A stretch of 64,000 nt of DNA from Brachynemurus nebulosus (taxonomy: Eukaryota; Arthropoda; Insecta; Neuroptera; Myrmeleontidae), in contig JAPWDM010000007.1 of NCBI GenBank assembly GCA_035578155.1, positions 30,168,413 through 30,232,412 of the forward strand, given 5' to 3'. The notes under the pieces are model-generated. The model did no database searches. It worked only from the letters and a program-made list of their open reading frames with translations, and had not been told where the DNA came from. Both the position numbers and the translations under genes were made by a program. How positions within the stretch are numbered: the stretch's first letter is position 1; every line of letters begins with the position of its first letter. Positions 24,810 through 38,214 of this stretch are shown piece by piece.

Positions 24810-25412
24810 AAATTTGGAGGGACAGATCTACCCACACTGCCAACTTCCCATTGGGTGCCCTTAAAGACTAGAGACTACTGTACATAAATAATTGTTTTTT
24901 TATTTCAGGGGGCTCCTCCCCTGGGCCTCCGATAAAGGCTTTGCCCTTTGCACCACACCGGTGACTTCGCCCTCTGTACCTAAGGGTGGGAACTCTTATC
25001 AAACAAATGATATTATCATTTGTTCTCAAGATATGCCAGACAAAAAAAAAAATTGATAAAAAGTTTCTTATTTCGTTATTTTTTTTTTAAATTTTAAAAT
25101 AATTTACTGGCGTTTTTAACTTCAATTAAATTTTTAGGCCATTATATAATAAAGACATGGTCACAAATCTATATGATCTATGTTATGTTAATAAAGTTAA
25201 TTTCGTTTTTTTATCACAAAAAACAAACCGCTAATCCGAATTTGCTGGAAACTTTATCCGGTCTTCATTTGTTCTCGAGATATGCGAGACGAAAAAAAAA
25301 TTCACAAACGAACTAACGAACACACACACACATCACGCTAAAAACGATGGATTCGGATTCTAGTGACTTTGAAACGTGGACCCCTTACAATAACTTCCAA
25401 TGGGAAGTTAAT
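24810..25412 (+). mobile_element. repeat family with GC-rich core, copy 1
   Basis: It shares, in reverse orientation, a long series of landmarks with 28494-29222: gtctacccacactg, tagagactactgta, the GC-rich block around ggggctcctcccctgg, atgatatcatttgtt, tctcgagatatgcgagacg, atggattcggattctag and acttccaatgggaagtt. The two sit about 3 kb apart as inverted copies. Class unknown. Confidence 0.75.
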
Positions 25413-27296
25413 AAGCGTAATATCTCAAGTTTTTAACCTTGAAAGTGCTCTCTCTGTTTTATATTCCAATATATTCTTTATCCGCCCCTCATCATCCCTA
25501 ATTAAAAATTTCATTTTAAGCAACAATTTATTCATAAGAACACTAAAATAAATTGTGTTTAGATAAAATTTTAATAGGTAAAAAATAATACTATCTGGGG
25601 ACATTAATTTAAATTGATTTTTTAATATTTCTCATCCAACATCAAGTTTCGTCACTATTGCTACCCAAAAGAATTATTCTACTATAGTTTAAGAAAGATA
25701 TATATTGGTCTTTACGTCTAGTATTTTTAAATCATGTTTATGAATAATTTTTTTTCGATTTGTTCCAATTCACCGTTAAGTTCCGAATCATCCCAGTTTT
25801 CGGTACAGGCTTTTTAAAGAAATTTTATTATTTACAATCAGACTTTTGTGTTAAATAAACAACGTTTGAACATTATGAATACACATAATATTGAGTCAAC
25901 TGTAAATCTAAAGTGACAATTTAAATGCGCCGGCCGGGATACTACAAGCTGCGATTTGATCGGGGAAATTATTGAAAAAGAATTGCAGTTTGCGATTTAT
26001 AATGTTGCCACTTTTTGCCAAGCTTTTATAAATTATGTTGCATATTGCTTCAAACTTCACTCAAAAGTTATTTTATTTTTTTTAGCCCGTTTTTAAATAA
26101 AAGCTTTTTCTTAAAAAACATTTTTTTACTTTATTTTATTAGTATTCATTTTTTAACAGTTTTTTTATTGATATTTGAAAAGTATAAAAATGTATAAAAA
26201 TTTAAAAAAAATTTAAAACTGAAATCGGTACAGGCCGGCAAAGTGAGGATTCAGAAAGGTGTCTCCTGGTTGACGTGATTCCAACCCTCCTGGTGATCTG
26301 AAACATAAAATTTTAGTTAATTCTTAATAAGCAAGGATGTAGAATTAAATAGTTGGACGTAGCCGATTTGAGAAAATAAATTTTTTCACAAAATGGCATC
26401 CATTTAAAAAGGAAAATCAATTTTTCGCCTCCTTTTTTCAACTTTGGAAATTTTTTAAAAATAGTAAAAAAAAAATTCCAAAAACCCCTACGTCGGACCA
26501 ATTTTGATAGTATTAAGATCTGTACCCAATTTCAAGTAAATCGGTGCATTAGAACTTGAGATATCATGTCAACCGTATCGAAAAAAGTAGTTTCGAGTAA
26601 TTTATATTCAAAAATTTGAATTTAACACTGAAAAGATACACAGTACACAGGAAAAAATAACAATAACTCCGAAAATGATTCAAATTTCCGTAAATCCTTT
26701 TACCAGCTTATTCTTAAAGGTCTGAACATTGAAAATATGAAGAAAAAGAAAAATAGCTTTTTTCGAATTTCTAAACTAGAATACCCCCCTTAATTAATAT
26801 ACGGAAATAAAATACAAAACAAAAACGATTTTTTATACAGTGACAAGCAAAATCAATAAATTTTATTGAATCGGATACGTTGATATTCATCTAAACTTCT
26901 AAACAGGTCTACGACGCGGCGCGTTCACAATTTGACAATACAACAATTTGTCAAGTTTTTACAACTGAATACATGCTTGTCGTCTAATCTTAGTGATTTT
27001 AACAATTCTATTACCCGGTAATCATATACATGTAATTAAACTTAATTTAAATAATCCAAAACGAGTTTAAAATGAAAAAAAATCCACCTTTCAGAGATAA
27101 GAACGAAATTTATTTCTTACTGGATGGGTACCGTGTATTTCAAAAATGGAATGTTTTTTTATGAAATGGAATAAATTGAACGGTGGTCCAGAAGCTTATC
27201 ATGCACGGGGGTAATCACTATAACGATAAAAAAATTCAATTCACAGGAAGTCAAATTTTTTCCGGATTGTATATCACCTGAAAACAAAGAAGTATA

Positions 27297-28166
27297 CAGC
27301 AATCCCCCGAAGAACACGATTAATTGGTTCCGTGTCCTTTGAAACCGTGTTGTTCGAGACCACAAGAGATAGGCATTTTCTATTACCAGTGTGAAAATAA
27401 AAAAAATATAAAAAAAACGTTCGTTGAGCATTCGTTAGCTCTGAAGTTGGTGTATGATAAAAATTTATTGAAAACTTAGATCGTAAATATCTCGGAAACG
27501 GTGCGTCGTAGCGAAAAAATAACGAAATTTTTGAAGGTTTAAGCTTAGCAAGTTGTGGGTATTCCAAATATATTGGGACTGTCAAAACTTACTTTTCGTT
27601 ATCGAAAATTAGGCATCGATACCGCGTAACTTATCATAGATTGGTTATAACTGGTTAATTTAGGCTCTGTTAGTCCCATTGATTTAGTCTTCGATACTTT
27701 TCGTAAACGTAAACTTTTGATCGTAAATATCTCGTAAACGGTGCGTCGCAGCGAAAAAATAACGAAATTTTTGAAGGCTTAAGAGAGGCAAGTTGTGGGT
27801 AAATGTCGAAAATAATGATATTTTCAAAATTTAAATATGTAAATTTCTACATATTCGTTATCATTTCTATTATAAAATTCTCAAAAATTGTAGTAGTTTT
27901 TATATCCAGAAATTTTTGTTTTATAATGACAGATTCAATTTACACGATTTTTATTCGTGTAAATCAAATCCACATGGAACTGATATGTTCGCGTACATTG
28001 AGGACCGATGTAACTTTATATCAAATATATAATATATGTATTTTATTCTTTTTCGGAAGAATTACTTAAAAATCGTGTTGTTTGAAACCGTGTAATTCGG
28101 GGGAAGGGTACCCGTGTTCTTCGAGACCCGTGTTCTTCGAGTACCGTGTTCTTCGGGGGTTACCTG
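27297..28166. mobile_element. TA-flanked 870-bp element, CCCCGAAGAACACG termini
   Basis: The left end CAGCAATCCCCCGAAGAACA faces the right end which, inverted, reads CAGGTAACCCCCGAAGAACA; TA stands on both sides (27295-27296, 28167-28168). The words gtgttcttcgagacc recur near the right end. Inside, a unit of about 80 bp (tcgtaaatatctcggaaacg through caagttgtgggta) occurs twice, at about 27480-27562 and 27721-27801. No transposase frame. CAG plus TA fits a pogo-type mariner relative. Confidence 0.88.
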
Positions 28167-28493
28167 TATAGACCTAAACACTCGTAAACATATCGTCACT
28201 CTAATACTGATGTTAATAATATTAATTCACAACTTTGTCTATTTACATATCCCAATTGAACTACATTAATTAAAGAAATCAAAAATGTTATGGTGGCGGC
28301 GCCGGTGAATGTTATTTTAGACCGAGAACTAGTGCTTCAGAGTGAAAAATCAATATGGCGGATAGTATGGTATTTGATAATGTGTTTAAAACAGTACGGA
28401 ATAGTTCAACAAATTCAGCAAGTACGTATTAAACACACATTTCGTCAGTCAGAATTTCGTAGTTCAGTAGCTCGAATTTTTCACAGATCTTTT

Positions 28494-28785
28494 ATTAACT
28501 TCCCATCGGAAGTTATTGTAATGGGTCCAATTTTACAAATCGCTAATTTGGACATATCTCCACGTTTCAAGGTCACTAGAATCCGAATCCATCGTTTTTA
28601 GCGTGATGTCTGTGTGTGCGTTCCTTATTTCGTTCGTTCGTTCGTTCATGAATTTTTTTTCGTCTCGCATATCTCGAGAACCAATGATGATATCAACTCC
28701 GGACTAATTTCATTAGATGCGTAATTAAAAAATGAAGACCGAATAAAGTTTTCAGCAAATTCGGATTAGTGTTTTGTTTTTTATA

Positions 28786-28820
<35 letters not shown>

Positions 28821-29222
28821 GAAATTAAAAACTTTTTTCCTCTTTCATATCTTAAAAATAAATGATGATATCATTTGTTTGAGGAGGGATGGAGTCCCCC
28901 ACGGGATACACGGGGCTAAGCCCTCCAGTGGGGTGCAAGGGACAAACTCTCTTTCGGGAGATCGGGGGCAGGAACCCCTGAAATTAAAAAATATTGTAAA
29001 TAATAAACAAATACTTTACTTTGCAAAATACCACTTTTATTTTTGAAACTGTGACAATAAATAAAGTATTTGTTTATTATTTACAAATATCGAATACCAT
29101 AAAGTAACGCTCAAATCTGTTAATATTAAAAAAAAAATATTTATATACAGTAGTCTCTAGTCTTTAAGGGCATCGAATGGGAAGTTGACAGTGTGGGTAG
29201 ACCTGTCCCCCCAGATTTTTTA
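28494..29222 (-). mobile_element. repeat family with GC-rich core, copy 2, containing a hairpin repeat
   Basis: Inverted relative to 24810-25412 (landmarks given there). It includes a 32-base A run at 28788-28819 and, at about 28985-29130, a relative of the hairpin at 9133-9310, which is absent from the other copy and so is a nested insertion. Confidence 0.75.
28788..28819. repeat. poly(A) run of 32
   Basis: An uninterrupted A tract inside the surrounding repeat element. Confidence 0.95.
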
Positions 29223-29297
29223 ATATTAAAATTAGCCTTTAATTTATTAATAATTATCTTCTATAAGAACTTCAAGAATTTCAACAATAGTTTTTAG

Positions 29298-29694
29298 ATA
29301 CCCCTGTCGCACAAATCTGCATAAAATAGCGAATTTCCGTTTAAAAAATTAGTTTTTCTCGGAAACTAGTTGACATAGAATAATAGTTTAAAGACCTTTT
29401 TTGAGTGACTTTTTCTCCTCCTTCAAATGGTGTAAAAAAATATCGCAAAAATTTTTAAATAAACATGTTTCTGGCCTCCGACGTGTCTGGTTAACGAACT
29501 CGTCCAACAATTTGGGACTTCCAATATTTTCACCAAATTTCGTAAAATTGGGACGTTTCGTTCGAGAGTTATCGTACGGAATATTATTTTCGGTTTCTAG
29601 GGACCTCAAAAAAAATTTCTGCCATAGTCCCAAGCCCAAGTCGCGTCATGACAGTGGCTGTAATAGCTGAATTCCATTCTGGAAATTCCCTAAA
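29298..29694 (-). mobile_element. AT-microsatellite-hosting family, copy 2 (no microsatellite)
   Basis: Reverse orientation, from atacccctgtcgca to tctggaaattccctaaa. The site that carries an AT tract in other copies reads simply gttatcgtacggaatatt here, which gives the empty state of that site. Confidence 0.85.
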
Positions 29695-32600
29695 CGAGGA
29701 CACTGTATCTCGAATTGCGTAAGACCCGACAGTATTTGGTATAAAGTGGTCAGGTGCGGGTCAATTCCATAAGGATTTCGTTATATTAGAACCACTATTA
29801 GAAGGACAACTAAACACAGTTTTACTGTAAAATATGCACAAAAAAAAAGTAAAATACATAGAAATTCTAATTGATTTAAAAGGATTAAGGTGGAGTTTAT
29901 AGAGATATAAACAATTTAAACTATTATTAAACACAATTGGCTGATGAGAGTCATAGTGGCCAAGTGTCACTGGTCTAATGTGGTCAGTTCGTAGCCGATG
30001 CTCTCACCAGTCAGCAGCCAACCTTCTTTTCAGTGTTCTGAACACTGTACAAGTATACACAATATTAACAAACATTGATTATATTCTATTAAAACCGAAC
30101 TCACTTCAATACAACGATTCATTCCCATTGAACGGTCCGTGTGGCTCGGTCAGTCCGTTCGTCCGTCTCTATTCGTCTATCTGTCTGTCAGTCAGTCGTC
30201 ACTGACTACTTTACATCAATTGAATCAAATAGACGTGAGATTCTCTATCACTACATACAAACACGCATACATGCACACATAAAACAAATTCATCTCATTC
30301 CGCCCTCGTTTTAAAAAATTAAATATTATCTATGCATATATAATATGTCCATAATGTGTATATGTAAAGTACAATGTAAACCAAAAATGTATGAACAACT
30401 TCCGAAATGATTACAACACGCGGTATATTAACTCGGGAATTCCCAGTGTCACCTCTAGGTGACAGCGATATGTGATTTCTTTTACAGTCAATATAACAAA
30501 TTTTAAAAATAAATGTGTTACGACTAAAATGTTAACCCTTTGCGCTTATAAGACATGTACAGCATGACAAGGTGGTTTGTCCATTAACTCTACCATATTT
30601 AAAGGTGTTTTGTCTGTTGGATCATAAGACATGTACCACATGTCACACTGAATGTTGAACTGTAATGACTGCTCATACTTCACATTACATGAATATTTTA
30701 TTTAATAACTGCAAACACATTCATTTATTAGAAAAATTGTAAATAAAATAATATAAAATCACGTTGAATTATCTTTTCAAAATTAATAACTAATAAAAAC
30801 AGCATTGAGGACGTATTTAGCGCATTTAGTATTCAACTTTGGGGAAACAAGGTTAGAAAGTCAAAAGAATCCGTCAAAAAAAGAACGTCGGTCGCTGTCA
30901 TGTGCTACAGGTCTTACCAGCCTATTTACAACTCACTTTTTTTTGCTTGAGTGCAAAGAGTTAATACTTAATAGGATTCATGGTTTTAATTTGGCAACAC
31001 TGAAGTTATGTTATCGGTCAAATTAATTCTGTTGTTTCAAACGATTTTCTATTTTATTGCGTGTGAGTGTATTTTGTGGTATTTTCGCTGTTATAAAAAT
31101 GTCTAAAAAGTAGATACTGTTACTATTGTTATAACAAATTATTATTTAAGAATCAAGTTTATAATGAAAGTGATTTTTTGCCGGTAATTTCATACCGTTT
31201 TATCCGTTCATATTACAAATAACGGCCCGTATGACCTATAATTGACACGCCATTTAAAAAAAAACTAAAGGGTATTTTTTTTCAATTATTTATTTTTTAT
31301 ATGTTGAGTACGTAAAGATAAAAACTAGCACAAAATGAGAATATTTTGTCGATAGATCGCGGCTTGGCAATTGCCGAGTTAATATTGTCTCACTGTCACG
31401 GTGAGACTTGAACCCAGGACTGTGATTTTTAGAACCCGAAAATGATCGTTACTCTTGAACAAAACATTCTATTTTTATCAAATTCGGGGAAAACGTTGCA
31501 AGCTTCAAACCGTTTGATGAGTCTTTCAGTTAAAAGTCCCCTTAATTTTTTTGCACAATCGGAAAGAGAAGAATATGCAAATAGATGGTTTTTGAATCAT
31601 TCTTCTAAATAAACTGGTTTTGGTTAAAAATTAAAAAAACGAATTTTCAAAAATCAGTAGTTTTTTTGAAATCCCTGTTACACTATCGTAAAGAGTGGAA
31701 AGGCATTATTCTGTGTTAATTACTTTCCGCGAAAAATTAAAAAAAAACTGATTTTAGTTTGTTTACATTTTGTCTGTATAAGTTTTCGAACGGGAACCCG
31801 TGACATCAAATGTTCTGTTATCGCGGTTTTAAAAAAGTTATGTAAAAATTGGTAGTTCGAAGAAATACAAACAAATTGAGCTCGGTATGACGGGGCAAAG
31901 CCTGCCGAAAAGTAATTTAATTATCATCAAAAATTTTTAGTTTTTTTCCGTCATCAGAAATTTTAATGAAATTTATGGTGTGACAAATCTTCTCTTGGCG
32001 AAAATATCTGTCATACCGGTCAGAAGGGGATGACAGTTCCCAAAAATTTCCCATCATCACGGGTTTTGATAAAATTTATGGAATACTTAAAATATTATAT
32101 TCACCTTCAGAAAAAATTGTTATGACAAATCTTCTCCGGCGTTTAAAGTTTCGTGTCTGAATTGCAATTTATACTTGTGACAAACCTAGACAGTCCAAGA
32201 GTTTTAAAATTCCCTTTTGTATTTTTAAAAGTCTAAGCTTGATTTTTTCAAGTTTCCAGATTAAAATACAAATATGTATGCAAAAAAAAAAATTAGAGTT
32301 AACATTAAAATTATTTCATCTATTCCTTTAAATTTTGTAAGTCTCGCCCTCTTTAACACCCTTGATATGATTTTTGTGTCTTTCTACGCTTACGACTACT
32401 CAATCAGCAAAAGGCAACACAATATTAAATAAGTCAATACGAAATTTATGGGCAACATTGTATTTATTCAATCAGTGGTAAACCAAAATTTTTTGAGCAA
32501 ATTTTTTACAATTCTGTCAAATATTACATGACTGTAAAATCGAGATTTCTCGAACAACATTTTTATAATCGTGATACAATGAATGATTTTAAAAAAAGGA

Positions 32601-34335
32601 TAAATTAAATCGTTAAAAAAATTATTTGAAGTTGAATTGAATAGAATATTCAAGATATTCAACACTCAACAAATGGACGACAATACATATGTTTTATATA
32701 AAGATTTAATTCAATAAAAAAAAATATTCTTTAATATCCTAATTTAAAAAGATTTTTTTAAACCAATTGAATGTACAAGGTGTCATAAAAATTGTCATAT
32801 CAATTCATTAACGTAGTTGCTCTGAGATAGTGAGGTACAAAAGTATATCTCAAAAAAAAAAAATCAATAATGTATTAATATTATTCAGTGATTATATTTG
32901 TATACCACTTTTTTTTAATTTCCGCGCACTTATCTTGCAGCAGTATGAAAACATTGTTGAAAAAGCGTTGTAAAAACGTTGTAAAATGATGTTTATAAAT
33001 CATATTTCAAAAACGGCGTGGTGAATAATTTTTATTTGTTATTAAATATGGTTTGTAACTTTGTATTTTATAACATATTAAATTTTTATCAAATTCCTTT
33101 GACACGTTTTCATTTTATTAAAAAAAAAATAGAGTTTTCCCATAAGAGCCTGTGTTAAAATTATAAAACTTTGAAATCGTTTTTCTCAAAATTCGGGTAG
33201 TCAATTTTTTTTCGGTAAGGACTTGTATTATTGGTATTGAATTAAATAAATACCTAGAGAAGTTTCGTCAAAATCCTTTGAAAAAATCGTTTAATCACCT
33301 TTTCAAACATGTGGTCATTTTTTTACAGTTTCGTTGTCAAAACGTCGGAATCCATATAATCTTGTTCTGCCTGTCATCGTTTAAAACTGACTAAATGTGT
33401 TCCCGCAAAATATAGACGGACAGTTTTGTAACACGCTGTATTCAAATAAACATTCTCACATTGCTTGTATCTAAATTATAAATGATTAAAATAATTTTCT
33501 CACAAATATTGTTTAATAATTTTTATGTTTTTTTAAAGCTTAATTTGTTTTTTATGTATCGTCATCAATTTTTAAATTGTTAAAAATTATACAGTAATCT
33601 AAATGTACTGTTTGTCATCTTCGAATATTTTATTCACTACAATCGATAACTACTGCTATCTAGTGGCAAATATTTGAACTAACGTTAACAATCGACGTTA
33701 ACGAATCGTTAACGTTAATGTCGAGAACTTTCAGTAGCGCTCACATTTATTAACGATGTAGTTTCAATTGTGCTTAAAATCAATGAAAATATGACACTTT
33801 TTTGATCAAATTTTGATTGATAACAGAAACTTAGACGCAAATAAGAAATTTTAGTGTATATTCCCCAGCGTCGCCACCATCATTGTGTACAGAAAGAATT
33901 GACAGTTAACAATAGATTAAGACATTTTAGTAAATAAAAATTTGCTTGTATTCTAAGTGTGTGTACAATGACATAGTAATGGAGATCATGACTCCCCCTC
34001 CCTGTACGGCGGGAAATTCAAATTTTGTCATCAAATTTACAAAATATACATTAAAAACTGTAAATTAAATGATAGAATGATGAAATCAAAAGCGAATAAT
34101 AGGTTTTCGAGGTCTTTCTATTGATTTTTACTAAAATTAGGCACATATTCTGGTGTACTAGTCAGATTTCTAATAGGAATTCCATCAATACACCAATTTG
34201 ACAAATAACGTTCGACTTAATGGCGTCATGAAGTCTTAAAATTGGAAGTCCTTTCCAGTTATACAAAAATGGACTCCGCCCCTCTTTACCACAATATAAA
34301 TAGTTAAGATTTACAACTTTTAAAATTCGATTTAA

Positions 34336-35164
34336 CCCTAGAATCATACGGACTCGTCAAATTGACTACCCAACTTCTTACCTGCTCTAGTACTAAAACT
34401 TGTTGTTGCCGGTCTGTTCTAAAACTTCTGGTATCTAATTTATTTGTTATGATAACACGGCAGACGTATCAATTTTGTCTCCAGTTGCTGTCATTTTGTT
34501 TATATTAAAATAGTGTGCGTCAATTTGACGACGATGTATGATTAACGTATGTTTTTTTTTTTAAAGATTTTGTACTTCACATATAAAAGTTTTCCTAATT
34601 TTTGTAAAATTTATTAAAGATATGGATGTTATAATTATTTTATTCAATGATAATGATAATGTGAAAGATGACTTATAGAGACGACATAATACTGAAGTTT
34701 TAATATATTGAATCGAAAACTAAAGAATGCATTTCAAGTGACTTAATAAAAGATTATCAATTTATTTTGTGGAAAATATTTTAATTTTTGATTATTTTTT
34801 GAGATCTTATTCGAAAAATTGCTAACAAATTTTAGAAAATTTACAAATGTGCCTAATGGGGAAATAACTACATATCTATAGGAATATTTATGACTGAGAA
34901 ATTTCACATTCTGTAAAGTGACACATGTCCACTGACTCATAATAGTTCTTATAAAAAGATTAAAAAAATTAATAATAAATATTTATATTAAAAAATTTTT
35001 TCAGATGCAATTTGTTTTAAATATTTTGTTCGCTTTTGTAGTATTGTTATATAAAAAAAATGTTTTTTACAAATAAACTCTAAAACTCTCCGTAAAAAGT
35101 CCATTCGTCAAACTCTCACCGATGTATGTTAACGTTTCTCGTAGACCAACGTATAATTTTAGGG
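34336..35164 (-). mobile_element. piggyBac-like MITE, copy 2 (inverted)
   Basis: Ends (TTAA)CCCTAGAATCATACG and CGTATAATTTTAGGG(TTAA), TTAA at 34332-34335 and 35165-35168. The internal order is the reverse of copies 1 and 3. About 100 bp shorter than the others. Confidence 0.92.
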
Positions 35165-37890
35165 TTAATACGAGATTGTTGATCAATTTCAATATGGATG
35201 TTTCAAGTAAACAATTTTAAATAAAAAATTATCTAATAAAAAAACAAGGAATACTGTAAATTGAATGCTACACTAATTTAATAGAATCAGAGATTCAATT
35301 GTATTAGATTGCCTTCAATTACATACATATTTCAACTACATACAACTAAACTATGCTATTTTTATTTTTTGAAATATTTTAATAGATAGCACCACTGTAC
35401 AAACAACAATAACTCAGTCGACTGTTCGGTTTTGTATAATTTTATTATTGTTCAGTACCTTCGTGTTTATTTAATGGGCGCATACCTCTGCTCTGTCTTC
35501 ATTCGCTGCCGTAGAGACATGTAAGACAAGAATAAAAAGCATTTGAATGTACAAGATATTCAAATTTATTAAATCATCATAATATACATATATGTGTATA
35601 GTATGTTAAATTTATTAACTAGGAAAAAAAATTTAAATAGATATAAATTGGTTTTATAATGGGAGCAAACATAGCACAGTTGTCTAAATCACGGTATTAA
35701 TATAACACTCGTCTATTTTGGCCAATTCAATTCAATTTATTCACAACTTGTACGTTGTGAACGGTTCGTCGCTGGTCGGTCGCTGTTCGTTCGATCGTTA
35801 CATATGAAAAACGATGTGGCGCGATACTACCGCACGCTCAATTGTCCCCCTACCGTCCTCGCACGAAAACATTATCATATTAACAAACCAAATAAATGTG
35901 CAATAAATATGTAGTGCGACGTTGTAAGGTAGGTGTGGGTATTTACGTTCAGGTGTGAATAACATTGGACATATTGTATGCCTTGCGGTACACCATACAA
36001 CCAACTCACCAAAGTGACGGAGACGGTAGCTTGTTTACGCACCCACGATTCGAAAAGGGTCATTGAGAAGGCTGTTGCAGAAAATTTTGAATTTTTCGTG
36101 TTTTTTTGAGGTATTTTTCTATATTGGAAAAGTGTATTTTCCATTTGCAAAACATTATAGCACATTAAACTGAAATAAAAAAATGTATGATTTAATTTAG
36201 AGACAATTTTTTTTTGTATTCGAAAAATAAATTATCACTTTTGACTAAATTAAATTCTTCAGTTACGAGCTAACTTTTGAGTAATTAATTCATCTTTAAG
36301 TGAAGAGCTCGTTTGTGGACATTTTTTTCATGAAATACTAGCAAAACGTCTCAGGAATATATTCCCAAATTTTCAAAGCGACATTGCAAGTCCTTCCTAA
36401 ATTTTAGACTCTGAACGTAAAACAGGCTCGAGAACATGAAATAATATCTTATATAGGCTTATTTGTGTGTCCACCTCCCCTTGTGTACCGAAGTAATTTC
36501 ATTTTAATTATTATATAGTGAAATTTTAAACACATTTTTCTCGAAACAACCGTTTTTGACCGATTTTTTTGAAATTTATCCCAAATATACTTTATATTAT
36601 TACGTTCTATGTGAATCATCTTACATGTCAATATCCGGGCAAAAAGTATTTTTTTTTTAATGCAAAAATAGATTCTTTACTTTTTTGATATTTTTTGGCT
36701 TACTGCAGTTAGAGCGTCAGTCATTCAGGAACTCGTGGAATAACACGCTCCAATAAAAAGGTTTCTGCAGCTGTTATTTTTATTCATATTAACAGGAAAT
36801 ATGTTGCAACACTTTAAGGTTATAGTAAATCATAAAAACTATTACCACTCAACAACCCTAACTAAATGTGTGCCCAACACGCACTTGACAATATGCCACT
36901 AAAGTGTTTTGGATTTAATGATACGTTTTTTTTGTACGTTTTAAATGATTTTTTAAACGTTAATTCCATCTCTGTCATTTAAACGTCATTAACTGTTCGA
37001 GTCGAATTAAATCATTTCAGTTTAAAATCATTGCTTCTATTTATAAGGAAACTGTTAATCAGCATCTCTGTGTAGATATATACAATTTATTAAAATATAC
37101 ACATGTAAATGCATGTTTTTATCTACTTTATATAATATGAATATCATGGGCGGTTATTATTTATTTTTTATAAGTAATCAACTTGTTTAAAATATTAATT
37201 TGATTGAAACGCTCTTATCACGACGTTTTTTTTTTTTTAGACTAAATAAAAAAATTTACTATCCAGTTTTTTTGCAATTTGTTGAAACTGATGTTTCGAG
37301 AATATACAAAAAAATTTTTTGAAAAAGAAAAACGAAAATTCAAGATGTTATATCACTTGTCGTAAAAGAAGGATTGGGCTGGTCAACATGACTGAAGCCT
37401 TTTCGTAAATTTGAATCTCATGTTTTTTTCGAAAACTGTGTAACGTCGGAATTTTAGGTCTTGTGCACATGTCTAGTCAACGATTAGAAAAGTTTTTTTT
37501 GGGTTAGAATAGAGAGTCAGTTTGTTCAAAAAAAATTTTTAATTAAAATATAGTGTGAGGTATTATTTAAAAGAACTATCTCTAAAGATTCTAAAAATAT
37601 TTTTTTTTTATATATAATTTTTGGTCCAATGATTTTAATGATATAGCTCAAAATTTGCTGGAAATTACCGTCCCTCCCTGATCTGCTAGGTTTCTAAAAC
37701 TAAAATTTCGATTTGAATAGGGTAAGTAGATACTGAGTCATAGATTACCGGAAAACTACGGGTTTTTTCGATAGTGTAATAGTTGCTGAAAACAATTTAC
37801 TTATGTTTCAATACAATGCGGAACAATTCATGCATTTTTCAGTTATCACAAGCAAATTTGAATAAAATTTAGATATACATAAATAAAAAT

Positions 37891-38214
37891 AATACCCCTG
37901 ACGCAGCATCCTGCATAACATAGCGAATTTCCGTTTATAAAAGTTTTTCCGTTTTTCTTGGAAACTAGTTGACATAGAATAGTAGTTTAAAGACCTTTTT
38001 TATGTGATTTTTTCTCCTCTTTCCAATGGTGTAAAGAAATTTCACAGAAATTTTTAAATAAGAGAGATTTTTTTCACGAAAATTGCCAAAAAAAACCATG
38101 TTCCGGGCATCGGACGTGTTCGGTTAACGAACTCGTCCAACGGTTTGGGACTTCCAATATTTTTATCAAATTTCATAAACGTAAGACATTTCGTTCGAGA
38201 GTTATCACGTACGA
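37891..38214 (-). mobile_element. AT-microsatellite-hosting family, copy 3 (truncated)
   Basis: It starts at aatacccctgacgcagcatc and follows the family to ttcgttcgagagttatcacg, where similarity stops, exactly at the position of the microsatellite site. Confidence 0.85.

Noticed and set aside
27159..27585. Overlapping minus-strand frames of 90 and 103 codons
   Set aside because: They cross the boundary of the TA-flanked element at 27297 and have no recognisable content.
28290..28601. 103-codon open frame
   Set aside because: Its second half runs into a repeat element shared with 24810-25412, and no domain is visible.
31395..31430. tRNA T-arm-like sequence on the minus strand (ggttcaagtctcacc)
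   Set aside because: It looks like a B box, but the T stem pairs imperfectly, no acceptor stem, anticodon arm or A box is found at the right distance, and no SINE tail is seen.
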